A DNA stretch of 64,000 bases from contig NZ_ACZP01000017.1 in NCBI RefSeq assembly GCF_000176175.1, positions 1 to 64,000 of the forward strand, read 5' to 3'. The notes under the pieces were generated by a model. The model worked only from the letters and a program-made list of their open reading frames with translations. It ran no database searches and was not told the DNA's origin. Source of the DNA: Vibrio furnissii CIP 102972. GTDB taxonomy: Bacteria; Pseudomonadota; Gammaproteobacteria; Enterobacterales; Vibrionaceae. Shown here one piece after another: positions 21,361 through 29,562 of the stretch; within the stretch, counting starts at the first letter, position 1; each line of letters starts with the position of its first letter. The position numbers and the translations under genes were made by a program.

Positions 21361-22299
21361 ATGAGTCAAGTAGCTGCTGCTCCTTCACGTTGGGAGCGTT
21401 TTAAACAATCGGATTTTCTGTACTACTTCCTGCGCGACAAAGTGGCGATGTTCAGCTTCGCTGTCTTTATGGTGGTGCTGGTGGTCTCTTTGGTGTCGCC
21501 GCTGGTGGCGCCGACTAACCCGTATGATTTGTCGTCGATCGACATCATGGACTCCGAGCTGCCGCCATCGTGGATGGAAGATGGCGACGCGCGTTTCCTG
21601 TTGGGGACGGATAACCAAGGGCGCGATATTTTATCCACCATTTTGTACGGCTCACGTTTGTCGCTGACCATCGGCTTTTTGGCGGTGGGGCTGCAACTGT
21701 TCCTCGGCATTGTGATTGGTTTGTCTGCGGGTTACTTCGGTGGCCGTATCGACAGCTTCCTGATGCGTTTTGCGGACGTGCAGTTGTCGTTCTCGACCAT
21801 GATGGTGGCAATCATTGTTTCGGCCATTTTCAAGGCCAGTTTTGGCAGTGAGTTCTTCAGCGAATACGCGGTGATCATGCTAGTGGTGATCATCGGGGTG
21901 GCGGAATGGCCGCAGTATGCGCGGACCATTCGTGCGTCGGTATTGGCCGAGAAGAAGAAAGAGTATGTCGAAGCGGCACGCGTGATGGGCTTTAAATCGC
22001 CACGCATCATGTTCCGCCATATTCTGCCCAACTGCCTGTCTCCGATTCTGGTGATCTCGACTGTGCAGGTGGCAAACGCCATCATGTCGGAAGCGGCACT
22101 TTCTTTCCTCGGATTGGGGTTGCCGGTTGACCAACCATCGCTTGGCTCGCTGATCAGTATCGGTTTTAACTACATCTTCTCGGGGTCTTGGTGGATCACC
22201 ATCTTCCCGGGGATCGTGCTGGTGACACTGGTGTTGGTGATCAACCTACTCGGCGACTGGTTGCGCGATGTATTTAACCCAAAAATCTACAAAGGTTGA
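21361..22299 (+). CDS. Peptide ABC transporter, permease (DppC type)
   Basis: A 312-residue second permease. It has the DppC-type N-terminal cytoplasmic stretch, the motif FLLGTDNQGRDILS near residues 79-92, about six helices and the EAA loop YVEAARVMGFKSPRIMFRH. It pairs with the DppB-type subunit to form the membrane channel. It is the last gene of the operon, before a terminator. Confidence 0.93.
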   Translation: MSQVAAAPSRWERFKQSDFLYYFLRDKVAMFSFAVFMVVLVVSLVSPLVAPTNPYDLSSIDIMDSELPPSWMEDGDARFLLGTDNQGRDILSTILYGSRLSLTIGFLAVGLQLFLGIVIGLSAGYFGGRIDSFLMRFADVQLSFSTMMVAIIVSAIFKASFGSEFFSEYAVIMLVVIIGVAEWPQYARTIRASVLAEKKKEYVEAARVMGFKSPRIMFRHILPNCLSPILVISTVQVANAIMSEAALSFLGLGLPVDQPSLGSLISIGFNYIFSGSWWITIFPGIVLVTLVLVINLLGDWLRDVFNPKIYKG

Positions 22300-22340
22300 T
22301 CAGAGTCGATTGATTTTGTTCATATAATCTACCTAAACTA

Positions 22341-22370
22341 AGAGTCGTAAGTGATTACGGCTCTTTTTTT
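22341..22370 (+). terminator. Terminator of the peptide transporter operon
   Basis: The stem AGAGTCGTAA-GTGA-TTACGGCTCT followed by TTTTTTT, 41 bases after the last permease gene. Confidence 0.9.
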
Positions 22371-22423
22371 GCATCTGTCACTGAACATTGAGCCATAACC
22401 ATTGTCACTAGAATAGGATAACC

Positions 22424-23371
22424 ATGGATATGAGAGTGGTCGTGATGCCTAAAGTCACCCATCGAGTTCTATTAAGCCTGTCTTGTTGTGCCGTGCCTTT
22501 CGTTACTTTACCGGCGCACGCCAAGGATTTTCTGTGCGATGCGACACAAGCATCAAGTCAGCAGTTGCCCGTACTGGATAAAGCCTGTCCGATCGGTCAA
22601 GGCTTATGGGGGAACTCGGCCCCGAAAGGCAAGGAATCAAATTTCTGGATTCAGTGTGGTTTGCTGGCGGAACCGCTGTCAGTCGACAAAGCCAAAGTGC
22701 TGTATCAAAACATGTCGACCGATGTATGGATGAAGCCGGAAGCCAAAGGCCAACGGTGTTTAATTGGTCCGTACACCGATTATGCCAAAGCGAAACGCGA
22801 TCTCGCTGGTGTGCGCAGTGTGCCGGGTTACAAAGAAGCCTTTATCCGTGAAGTGCGAAAATCGGGTTCGGTGACGGCGCCCGTTGCGAAAAAACCGGCG
22901 ACGTCAGCCCCCCGAACGCCCGCCGCAGCGCCGAAAAAAGTGACCCAACCAGCGCCCGTTCAAGCCGCGCCAGCGCCAGTCAAGGCCACCACAACGGTAC
23001 CGAGTCAAACACGCCCCACGCCTCCTAAAGCGGCCAGTGGCGATGTACTGCTGCGCCATCAAACTACGTTGAATGGCCTCATGTACGCGGTGCCATACAC
23101 CATGGCGGACAACGTGCAGTTCTACATGGAACACAATTTGGCGTGGAACCGTTTGAGCTACGATGGGGCAGAAAAGCTGTGCCGGAGCCAAGGTATGCGT
23201 TTGTCGACCGAAGAGGAGTGGAAGCAACTGCTCAACTCGAAAGTGATGGAAAACGAACAGTGGCCGGTCTATTTGCCCTATTGGGGATTCAACAAGAAAG
23301 GTTTGTTTACCAACGGCAAGATCACCAACCTCAAAGGCACGTCGCTGCTGAATGTATTGTGTGTTCAGTAA
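22424..23371 (+). CDS. Exported SPOR-like protein with a C-terminal FGE/lectin-like domain
   Basis: A 315-residue exported protein of unproven role. Residues 1-33 hold a signal peptide (cut after AHA). Residues about 50-145 look like a SPOR-type fold (FWIQCGLLAEPLSVDKAKVL, then CLIGPYTDYAKAKRDLAGVR), the kind that binds bare septal glycan. Residues about 150-205 are a Pro/Ala/Lys linker. The C-terminal part (WNRLSYDGAEKLCRSQGMRL, then TEEEWKQLL) resembles the formylglycine-enzyme or C-type-lectin fold. Paired cysteines suggest disulfides. Two in-frame ATGs at 22424 and 22430 are possible starts. It stands alone between two terminators. Domain assignments are by eye. Confidence 0.7.
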   Translation: MDMRVVVMPKVTHRVLLSLSCCAVPFVTLPAHAKDFLCDATQASSQQLPVLDKACPIGQGLWGNSAPKGKESNFWIQCGLLAEPLSVDKAKVLYQNMSTDVWMKPEAKGQRCLIGPYTDYAKAKRDLAGVRSVPGYKEAFIREVRKSGSVTAPVAKKPATSAPRTPAAAPKKVTQPAPVQAAPAPVKATTTVPSQTRPTPPKAASGDVLLRHQTTLNGLMYAVPYTMADNVQFYMEHNLAWNRLSYDGAEKLCRSQGMRLSTEEEWKQLLNSKVMENEQWPVYLPYWGFNKKGLFTNGKITNLKGTSLLNVLCVQ

Positions 23372-23411
23372 CGGAACGCCACATTGGCTGAGCCATATCA
23401 GCCCGATGACA

Positions 23412-23445
23412 TAGAAAAAGGCCGAATCTGAGATTCGGCCTTTTG
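23412..23445. terminator. Bidirectional terminator between convergent genes
   Basis: The stem AAAGGCCGAAT-loop-ATTCGGCCTTT with an A run and a T run, between the SPOR-like gene and the large lipoprotein gene. Confidence 0.92.
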
Positions 23446-23476
23446 GTGATCACTTGCGGTGACTCGCGTCGCGTGA

Positions 23477-25783
23477 TTAATCTTTAGAGATTGGCAAGGA
23501 TTCCACGACCGCATTCATCAACGCTTTGTCTTCGCTAAAGAGGCGGAAGAACGGTGCCGATTGGTATAGATACTGCGCTTCTTCATCCCAACCCATGGAA
23601 ATGTAGAAGTCACCAAAATCGCGGTACACATAGCGAATGCGTGTTTTTTGGTCTTCTTCTGTTTCGATAAACTCAGCGTAGCTGTAGCCTTGCTCATCGG
23701 TTGAAATCGACCAAGTACCTGGCGTATAGAATCCTGTTGGCAGAACCGAGTTGGTTTCAAACTCACCTTCGGTCAGTTGGTTCTCTGCGTATGAGTAGCT
23801 CAGCTCTGGGCCATCCAACGCTTCAATGAATTCTTTACCCGCTTCGACGAACATCTGGTATTCCGTCACACCCGCGTAAACTTTGGTCTCTGCCGCAATC
23901 TGGTTGGCGAACTTGGTCGACGTTCCGTCCAACCAGAACAGTTCTTGGCTGCCCACTTGAATCAGGAATTGGTCGCCATCGGTGTTTTGGTACAACACTT
24001 TGGCCTCAAAACCACCGAAGTTGCTCAAAGAGCCATCGCTTTGCAGCTCGACGCTCCAACAATCTTTATCCGCCGCTTGCACGTAGGTGCCGCTCACTTC
24101 GTCCAGTTGGGCTAGGCGATCAAACGCGGTTTCGTTGTTCCACGTGTTGGTGTCACTGATGTTGGTTTTGTAGGGGTCACTTTGTGCGTCCGTTCCCCAA
24201 CACATTTGCAGTTGACCATCATTGTTGAGCAGCGCCGCGTAACCCACTTCGCCATCGATGTCAGCAAAGCTGCCCATTTTCCACTCTTGGTTATTGAACT
24301 GCTTGAGGGTAAAACCAAGCTCTGGTGTTTCTGGCTCTGGTTCCACGCCGTCCACAATTTCAGGCAAAGTGAAGCTGGCGCTCACTTTGGCGGCTTCGTT
24401 ATCTAGGCCGTAAACCACAAACGTTTGTCCGGCTGGGTAGGCCTTGTTGGGTGTCCCAGCAATCGTGACCACGGCTTGGCTGGCATTCACGTTGATGCTG
24501 AGGCCGTCTGCGCTGATGGTGCCGACTTGGTAGTCGCTGATAGTGCCATCGCTGTCGCTAAATAGGCCCGCTAGGCTTAATGTCTGTTCGAACGCGACCC
24601 CTTGTTGAAGTTGCCATCCATCGACGATCGCTTGCAATTGCTCTTGTGTGTCTTCTTCCACAACAGGCAGTTGGTTGGTCGAGGTAATGGTGAGCGTCAA
24701 AACCACCTGGAGGGGAGAGGTTAGCGTCTCACCTTGTGAATCCACATCGTTGGCTTGCAAGGTGATGGTGAATGAACCGCTTTCCGCGACTGGGTTGACC
24801 GCGCCCAGTTGGAGTGTGTTGTTCGAGACACTGACAGAAATACCGGTGTCCCCCAGTTGCGTGGTGCTTGTGCTGACGGTTGGGGTGGTATTGTCTTTAT
24901 CATTGAACAGGCCGTCGAGCGCCAGCGAAAGGCCCGCAAAGCTCTCGTTTTTCGCAAGGGTGGCTGCACTGAGCTGCAATTGCAGTGATTCTGCGACGGT
25001 TTTATCCACCGTCAATTTGTAGTTCAACTGCGTGCTGGCGTTGTTGCTGTCATCGACGGTGATCACCGGTTTGTAGGTGTTGGACGTCAACTGCTCGTCA
25101 TCCATGCTTTCCACTTGCGTTTGCGCTGCCGCCACGATGGTGGCCGCTTGAGCATGGTAGTTGTCACCCGCCACGGCTTTCGATTCTGTCAGGATCTGCG
25201 CGGTTTTGTGCAGTTTGCTGTTGGCCTTATCGCCAGACACAAAGTCACTGTAGACGTCGTCGACTTGATCGGAAATCCCAAGGCTCACGGCGACACTGGT
25301 TTTCGCGGCTTCTTCATCTCCGCCGTTGCTGCTCATTTCAATCGCCACCAAATCGGTGATCGGCGAAATCACGGTAGATGAGCTAGGGGCACGGAAGACG
25401 ACTTCATGGGTCATCACCTGATCAGCATTATCCGAATCGTAGGTGTAGATGCCCACGTATTTTGAGTTGTAGTTTGCCAATGCAGTTTGCGCAGTCCCGC
25501 CCGGGATCAGGGTTTGCAGGGCAAGTGAGCCGCTGATTTCGGTGTCGGCCGGTAACGTGTATTGACCGTTCTCATCGGTTAAATCGAAAATCGTATCGGT
25601 GCCGATGGTGAGCACGCCATCGTTGTTGGTGTCATCGAACACAACCGCCTGATAGAAGTAACCATCGAATGCGGTGATGGTGGTGCCTTGCGCCGCGGTC
25701 TCGCCGCTGCTGCCATCAGAACCACCGCCACAGCCACTCAATGCCATCGCCACTGACACTGCCAGTAAAGTCATTTGTTTCAT
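23477..25783 (-). CDS. Large outer-envelope lipoprotein with cadherin-like segments
   Basis: A 768-residue lipoprotein with no recognised function. The lipobox ALSGC puts the lipidated cysteine at residue 18, followed by GGGSDGSSG, a flexible run common in surface-exposed lipoproteins. Next is a small beta domain with calcium-type acid residues (DDTNNDGVLTIGTD). Two stretches near residues 275-370 and 400-475 look like cadherin/dystroglycan-type Ig domains (LAGLFSDSDGTISDYQVG). The last 280 residues form a distinct acidic, aromatic-rich domain. A similar cadherin-like segment occurs in the next upstream gene, the last of the kinase/sigma operon. No terminator is visible between the two. Confidence 0.75.
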   Translation of the reverse strand: MKQMTLLAVSVAMALSGCGGGSDGSSGETAAQGTTITAFDGYFYQAVVFDDTNNDGVLTIGTDTIFDLTDENGQYTLPADTEISGSLALQTLIPGGTAQTALANYNSKYVGIYTYDSDNADQVMTHEVVFRAPSSSTVISPITDLVAIEMSSNGGDEEAAKTSVAVSLGISDQVDDVYSDFVSGDKANSKLHKTAQILTESKAVAGDNYHAQAATIVAAAQTQVESMDDEQLTSNTYKPVITVDDSNNASTQLNYKLTVDKTVAESLQLQLSAATLAKNESFAGLSLALDGLFNDKDNTTPTVSTSTTQLGDTGISVSVSNNTLQLGAVNPVAESGSFTITLQANDVDSQGETLTSPLQVVLTLTITSTNQLPVVEEDTQEQLQAIVDGWQLQQGVAFEQTLSLAGLFSDSDGTISDYQVGTISADGLSINVNASQAVVTIAGTPNKAYPAGQTFVVYGLDNEAAKVSASFTLPEIVDGVEPEPETPELGFTLKQFNNQEWKMGSFADIDGEVGYAALLNNDGQLQMCWGTDAQSDPYKTNISDTNTWNNETAFDRLAQLDEVSGTYVQAADKDCWSVELQSDGSLSNFGGFEAKVLYQNTDGDQFLIQVGSQELFWLDGTSTKFANQIAAETKVYAGVTEYQMFVEAGKEFIEALDGPELSYSYAENQLTEGEFETNSVLPTGFYTPGTWSISTDEQGYSYAEFIETEEDQKTRIRYVYRDFGDFYISMGWDEEAQYLYQSAPFFRLFSEDKALMNAVVESLPISKD

Positions 25784-25997
25784 TATTATATCCCTGTCGA
25801 TTTCAAATCAGATCGCTGACACATTGTTATTCCGCACTGCCACTGCTGAGTACGGAACGAAATACGTTGTGGGCAACTTTCTACCTGTTTGAATTCGCGC
25901 TTTCAATATACGGAAATTAAATAAAAACCCGTAAAATAATTTATTTTTTTATGATTCATGCGATGTGTGACAACGATGAACAAATAAGCATCAGCGG
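25784..25997 (-). other. AT-rich gap between the lipoprotein gene and the kinase/sigma operon
   Basis: 213 bases, very AT-rich near 25915-25950, with no hairpin that looks like a terminator. The gap is large enough for a separate lipoprotein promoter, which might be read by the sigma factor coded upstream. It also allows read-through from the operon. Confidence 0.4.
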
Positions 25998-27548
25998 TTA
26001 GTGCACCGGTTGGCGATAAATCAGGTTGATTTTGAACGTTTCCAATAAATGGGCATATTCCGGCCGCGGGCGCAAAATGTAGGTGTATATTTCGCCATCC
26101 AGCGGGATGTCGTATTCGGAATATTCCAGATCGGAGGACAAATTGGTCAGGCGCTGCGGGTTTTGATATTCAAAGCAGGCGGGCGGATAGTTGCCATAAT
26201 AATCCCCCGAAAAGACCATCAAGGTTTGCTGATATTCCGTCATGCCCGTCAGTGAGGAGAACGCAAAATACGGTTCAAACTGGCGACACGATAAGTTGCC
26301 AACTTCAGCGGTAATATTTAAGTCGGAATCTGCAGGTTGATAATAGTCCGGATTATCGAGGCGGCGGTTATAGATGTAATTCATCATGCTCACCCAGTAA
26401 TAATGGTGTTGTTCATTCAGCATCAGGTAGTCAAACCGGCTCGTTTGATACAAATATTGGCCGGTCGTGACGTTGAGGCGCGCTTCGGCTGCGGCCGGGA
26501 CGTCCATCAAGGTGTCGGTTTCATAGCGGTCACCGTTGTAGCTGGTGACCAGAAAATTCGTCCCTGACCCCATTCGCGCGGTGTAGCTTTGTCGAAACGT
26601 CCAGCGCATGAAGGTGTTGGAGTCGAGATCGAAATCAATGTCTTGAGTGCGCCGTTGGTAATAGCCCACCTTTTTAAAGTCACTTGGCGTTGGGCAAGTG
26701 AGGCGGCTTTGGCTCATGGCATAGAGCACCGTGCCATGGTCAAGATAGAACCCTTCGCAATACAGGACGTCGAAGTCATAGCGTTTTCCACCCAATTCGC
26801 GGGTGGTGTGAATGCGATATAAATACTTGTTCTCCAGCTGTTGGCTGTCTTGCTGCTCTTCGACATCAATGTTGGCGAGTGTAAAACTCACGCTTTGCCA
26901 CGCGTCTTCCTGATGGTGATCGTCGTTGGCTTCGATCAACACCGTGACGGCGCTTAAGTCCGGTTCAACGAGGCCGTTGAGTGTCAGAGACTGCGCCAGT
27001 GCCAACTTGAGCGAACGACTGTTGATGGAGACACGGTAAGTGATTAAATCCCCCTCCGGATCGCGAAACAAATCATCGATGTTGATCTGGTAATGCGCCG
27101 AATCGGTGGTGCTGAGTTGCCACGTTGCCATGTCCTCGCTGATGCGCTGGTAAGCTTGTTGATTGAGTTCAGGCGGTTGATTGGGGGGCTCGTCGCTGGC
27201 GAGTGCATGTTCGCCTGCGCTGATGATGATCTCGGTGCCGATGCCGCTGGACAGCAATGCCTCCAGTGGTGTCTCTTCCTCGGCGGCGTCTGGCAATGGT
27301 GCGGTGGGCTGTGGTGTGGCATCCAAATCACGCTGGGCGTTGTCAGGATGGGCTGCCGATGAGGCGCGCTGGCTTGGCGCGGCCGAGTCGGTCAAATTCA
27401 AAGCGTCACCGCGCGCCGCCTGAGGGCGTGCTTGGGATAGGGCGGCCTGAATGGCGCGCTCGATGGTATCGAGCGGGTTGGAGTGACTCGGCCAGCATAA
27501 CCACACGCCGAGTACTGTGGAGATGAGGGGCAGCAGCAGGCGCATCAT
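25998..27548 (-). CDS. Exported protein with cadherin-like segment, last gene of the kinase/sigma operon
   Basis: A 516-residue protein of unknown function. A signal peptide or anchor helix (MMRLLLPLISTVLGVWLCW) is followed by a long low-complexity Ala/Pro/Gln region to about residue 120. A cadherin-like segment follows near 140-215 (INIDDLFRDPEGDLITYRVS). The C-terminal 290 residues are rich in Tyr, Asp and Asn and contain several cysteines, suggesting an extracytoplasmic beta-rich domain. I chose the ATG at 27548 because it forms the same 4-base ATGA overlap with the sigma gene that joins the other genes of this operon. Confidence 0.75.
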   Translation of the reverse strand: MMRLLLPLISTVLGVWLCWPSHSNPLDTIERAIQAALSQARPQAARGDALNLTDSAAPSQRASSAAHPDNAQRDLDATPQPTAPLPDAAEEETPLEALLSSGIGTEIIISAGEHALASDEPPNQPPELNQQAYQRISEDMATWQLSTTDSAHYQINIDDLFRDPEGDLITYRVSINSRSLKLALAQSLTLNGLVEPDLSAVTVLIEANDDHHQEDAWQSVSFTLANIDVEEQQDSQQLENKYLYRIHTTRELGGKRYDFDVLYCEGFYLDHGTVLYAMSQSRLTCPTPSDFKKVGYYQRRTQDIDFDLDSNTFMRWTFRQSYTARMGSGTNFLVTSYNGDRYETDTLMDVPAAAEARLNVTTGQYLYQTSRFDYLMLNEQHHYYWVSMMNYIYNRRLDNPDYYQPADSDLNITAEVGNLSCRQFEPYFAFSSLTGMTEYQQTLMVFSGDYYGNYPPACFEYQNPQRLTNLSSDLEYSEYDIPLDGEIYTYILRPRPEYAHLLETFKINLIYRQPVH

Positions 27549-28117
27549 GAACTGAGTCTCGATTGAAACCAACACAGCGCGAATTTGAGATCTTTTTCAA
27601 TCAGGCTGCGGCTGCACTCGAGCAGCTCACTGATTTCATCGATTTTCATGCCAATCAGGTATTTCAGCTTTAAGGCGTTGGATTGGCGTGGGTAGCGCGC
27701 GCTAAAGGTGTCCAACGTTTTGTCCATGATGATCAGTTGTTCAAATGACGCGGCGGCGTTTTTCTCGGCCACCACCGTGACGGGCAGGCGTTTTTGTGCC
27801 TGCTTATGACGGGCATGATCAATCAAAATTTGGCGCATGATTTTGGCCGCTTTGAGATAAAAGTCGCGGCGGTGATGAACATCATCCAGCGTCGATTGTG
27901 ATAAACGCAAATAGGCTTCATGCACCAAGGCGGTGGTGCTGTGAATGCTGTCGTTGATGACGGGATTGCCATCGCCGTATTTGCTGATGTTGCGGGTTTG
28001 CTCTTGCTCGGCCAAACGGCGTAAATGGGCATAGGCGATGCGGTATAGCTCGCTCTCGGCACGTTTGTCACCTTGTTTCCAGTGATGCAGCACTTGGGTA
28101 AAAGGGGGGTGGTTCAT
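27545..28117 (-). CDS. ECF43-like RNA polymerase sigma factor (EcfP-like)
   Basis: A 190-residue ECF sigma factor of the TIGR02999 type. Sigma region 2 spans about residues 5-100 and region 4 about 130-185 (KLKYLIGMKIDEISELLECS, then the recognition helix). The block HSTTALVHEAYLRL (residues 59-72) lies in region 2.2. In the characterised V. parahaemolyticus EcfP, a threonine here (Thr63) is phosphorylated by the kinase PknT, replacing acidic residues normally needed to bind RNA polymerase. Thr61 and Thr62 are the candidates in this protein. No anti-sigma gene is nearby; a kinase gene lies in the same operon. It overlaps both neighbours by 4 bases. Confidence 0.88.
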   Translation of the reverse strand: MNHPPFTQVLHHWKQGDKRAESELYRIAYAHLRRLAEQEQTRNISKYGDGNPVINDSIHSTTALVHEAYLRLSQSTLDDVHHRRDFYLKAAKIMRQILIDHARHKQAQKRLPVTVVAEKNAAASFEQLIIMDKTLDTFSARYPRQSNALKLKYLIGMKIDEISELLECSRSLIEKDLKFALCWFQSRLSS

Positions 28118-29562
28118 TGGCTGTCCTTATGTTGCCGTGTGAATTCGTCGACGCTGAGGGTCTGCATCGACTCTTGCCCATCCATGGCACGATGTTTTCG
28201 TTGTTGATAGCGATAGAGAATGCCTTGATCCCATTGCGCGCCCGCGGGCAGGTATTCCCAGCTGGTGTATTGGGGGCCGCGTTGAGGGTCAAACCAGGTC
28301 ACCGTGAGGTTGAGGTCGGCCAGGGTCAGTGCCGACGCGTTGGTGTTCAGCCACCACATGTCTTTGTACTCAGTGGTCACGTCCTGTGAGTAAGCGCTGG
28401 GCTGCTCAGGACATTGCGTGGTGCCGGTTGGCCCCCGCAACACCGCATGTGGGCCGACTTTCAAACATTGATGCGCCATGCCCGAAGCAAGGTAGCGGGT
28501 GCGTAACCAGATCCCTTGATACGGGATGTGATCCCCTTTGCCTGTGGGGTAGGTGAACCACATCATCTCACTGCGATTGCTGTGGCGGACGTTGGGGGTG
28601 TGGCCCAAGCCTTGTGCTTTTTCCATATACAGCTGCGTGGTCGGGTCGAAGTTCATCGCGATGGTGCGGTACTTCCAATCCCCGTCGTCGTCAAAATCTT
28701 CAATATAGAAGCCGTTCAAATCGTTGCGCGTGCAGCCGTGCTGGGCGCAGCCAATCAAGCCGCCTTTCAAAGAAAAATCATCCAGAGGGGTCGATTGCAT
28801 TTGGCGCAACCCATGTTCCGGTCGCAATTGGCAGCCGTTGAAGAAGTCCCCCAACGCTGGGTATTCGATCAGCGTGTTCCCACGAACGGCAAAGCGGACG
28901 ATGCCCACCGGACGGTGATAATTCGGGTGATTAGCACGGTCGAGGTTATAGGCGCAAATTTTGCCCTGCCAGTCTTTTTTCGGCACCAAGGTACTTTCAA
29001 ACTGCACGCCGAGTGGGCGGTAGACGATTTGATCCGACGTGAAGTTGTCGGTGATGTATTGCTGGCTTTGGGTCAGGTGTTCGATGGCTTCGCGGGCGGA
29101 AACCAAGGGTAAATCCAGTTCGTCGAGGTGCTCGTCGATGAACGACAAATCAATCTGCTTGAGTTGCTGCAGAAATTTTTTATCCGTTAAGGCATCGCTG
29201 AGCAGTTTGATCTCAGCGTTGTTTTGCGGCGTCGCGTCGAGGGTCAGTAACAGCCGAGTCATGTTGATGCTGCGGTTGACCTGCGTGCTGGCTTGCGTGG
29301 GCGTGATGACCTCCTGACCGCTGAGCGTACTGAGTAAGTATCCGTTGTCATCTTGACCGAGGTAAAAATAGATGATGTCACCCGGCCGGTATGAAAATTT
29401 CCCTTGCTGCGTGGTGCCACTCAGCCCCGACGTGGTTTTATAAAATAGACCCGTTACCGGCGCGTCAATGAAGTGGCCTTCCCGCGTCTCGGCGTTCACC
29501 AACACAGGAGGAAGGGAAAGGAGGCCGAACATCAGCCAAAACAGGGCAAATCGGGTGGTCAT
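28114..29562 (-). CDS. Exported protein of unknown function coupled to kinase and sigma genes
   Basis: A 482-residue exported protein. The signal peptide (FALFWLMFGLLSLPPVLVNA) is cut near residue 24. The mature start EGHFIDAPVTGLFYKTTSG, then TQQGKFSYRPGDIIYFYLG, is a beta-domain pattern seen at the N-terminus of many marine bacterial lipoproteins. The C-terminal 300 residues hold several cysteines (GCAQHGC near 272-278) and an acid patch EDFDDDGDW. I recognise no enzyme motif. It overlaps the kinase gene and the sigma gene by ATGA, so its amount is tied to theirs. It could be the signal sensor or an effector; this is inference. Confidence 0.72.
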   Translation of the reverse strand: MTTRFALFWLMFGLLSLPPVLVNAETREGHFIDAPVTGLFYKTTSGLSGTTQQGKFSYRPGDIIYFYLGQDDNGYLLSTLSGQEVITPTQASTQVNRSINMTRLLLTLDATPQNNAEIKLLSDALTDKKFLQQLKQIDLSFIDEHLDELDLPLVSAREAIEHLTQSQQYITDNFTSDQIVYRPLGVQFESTLVPKKDWQGKICAYNLDRANHPNYHRPVGIVRFAVRGNTLIEYPALGDFFNGCQLRPEHGLRQMQSTPLDDFSLKGGLIGCAQHGCTRNDLNGFYIEDFDDDGDWKYRTIAMNFDPTTQLYMEKAQGLGHTPNVRHSNRSEMMWFTYPTGKGDHIPYQGIWLRTRYLASGMAHQCLKVGPHAVLRGPTGTTQCPEQPSAYSQDVTTEYKDMWWLNTNASALTLADLNLTVTWFDPQRGPQYTSWEYLPAGAQWDQGILYRYQQRKHRAMDGQESMQTLSVDEFTRQHKDSQ

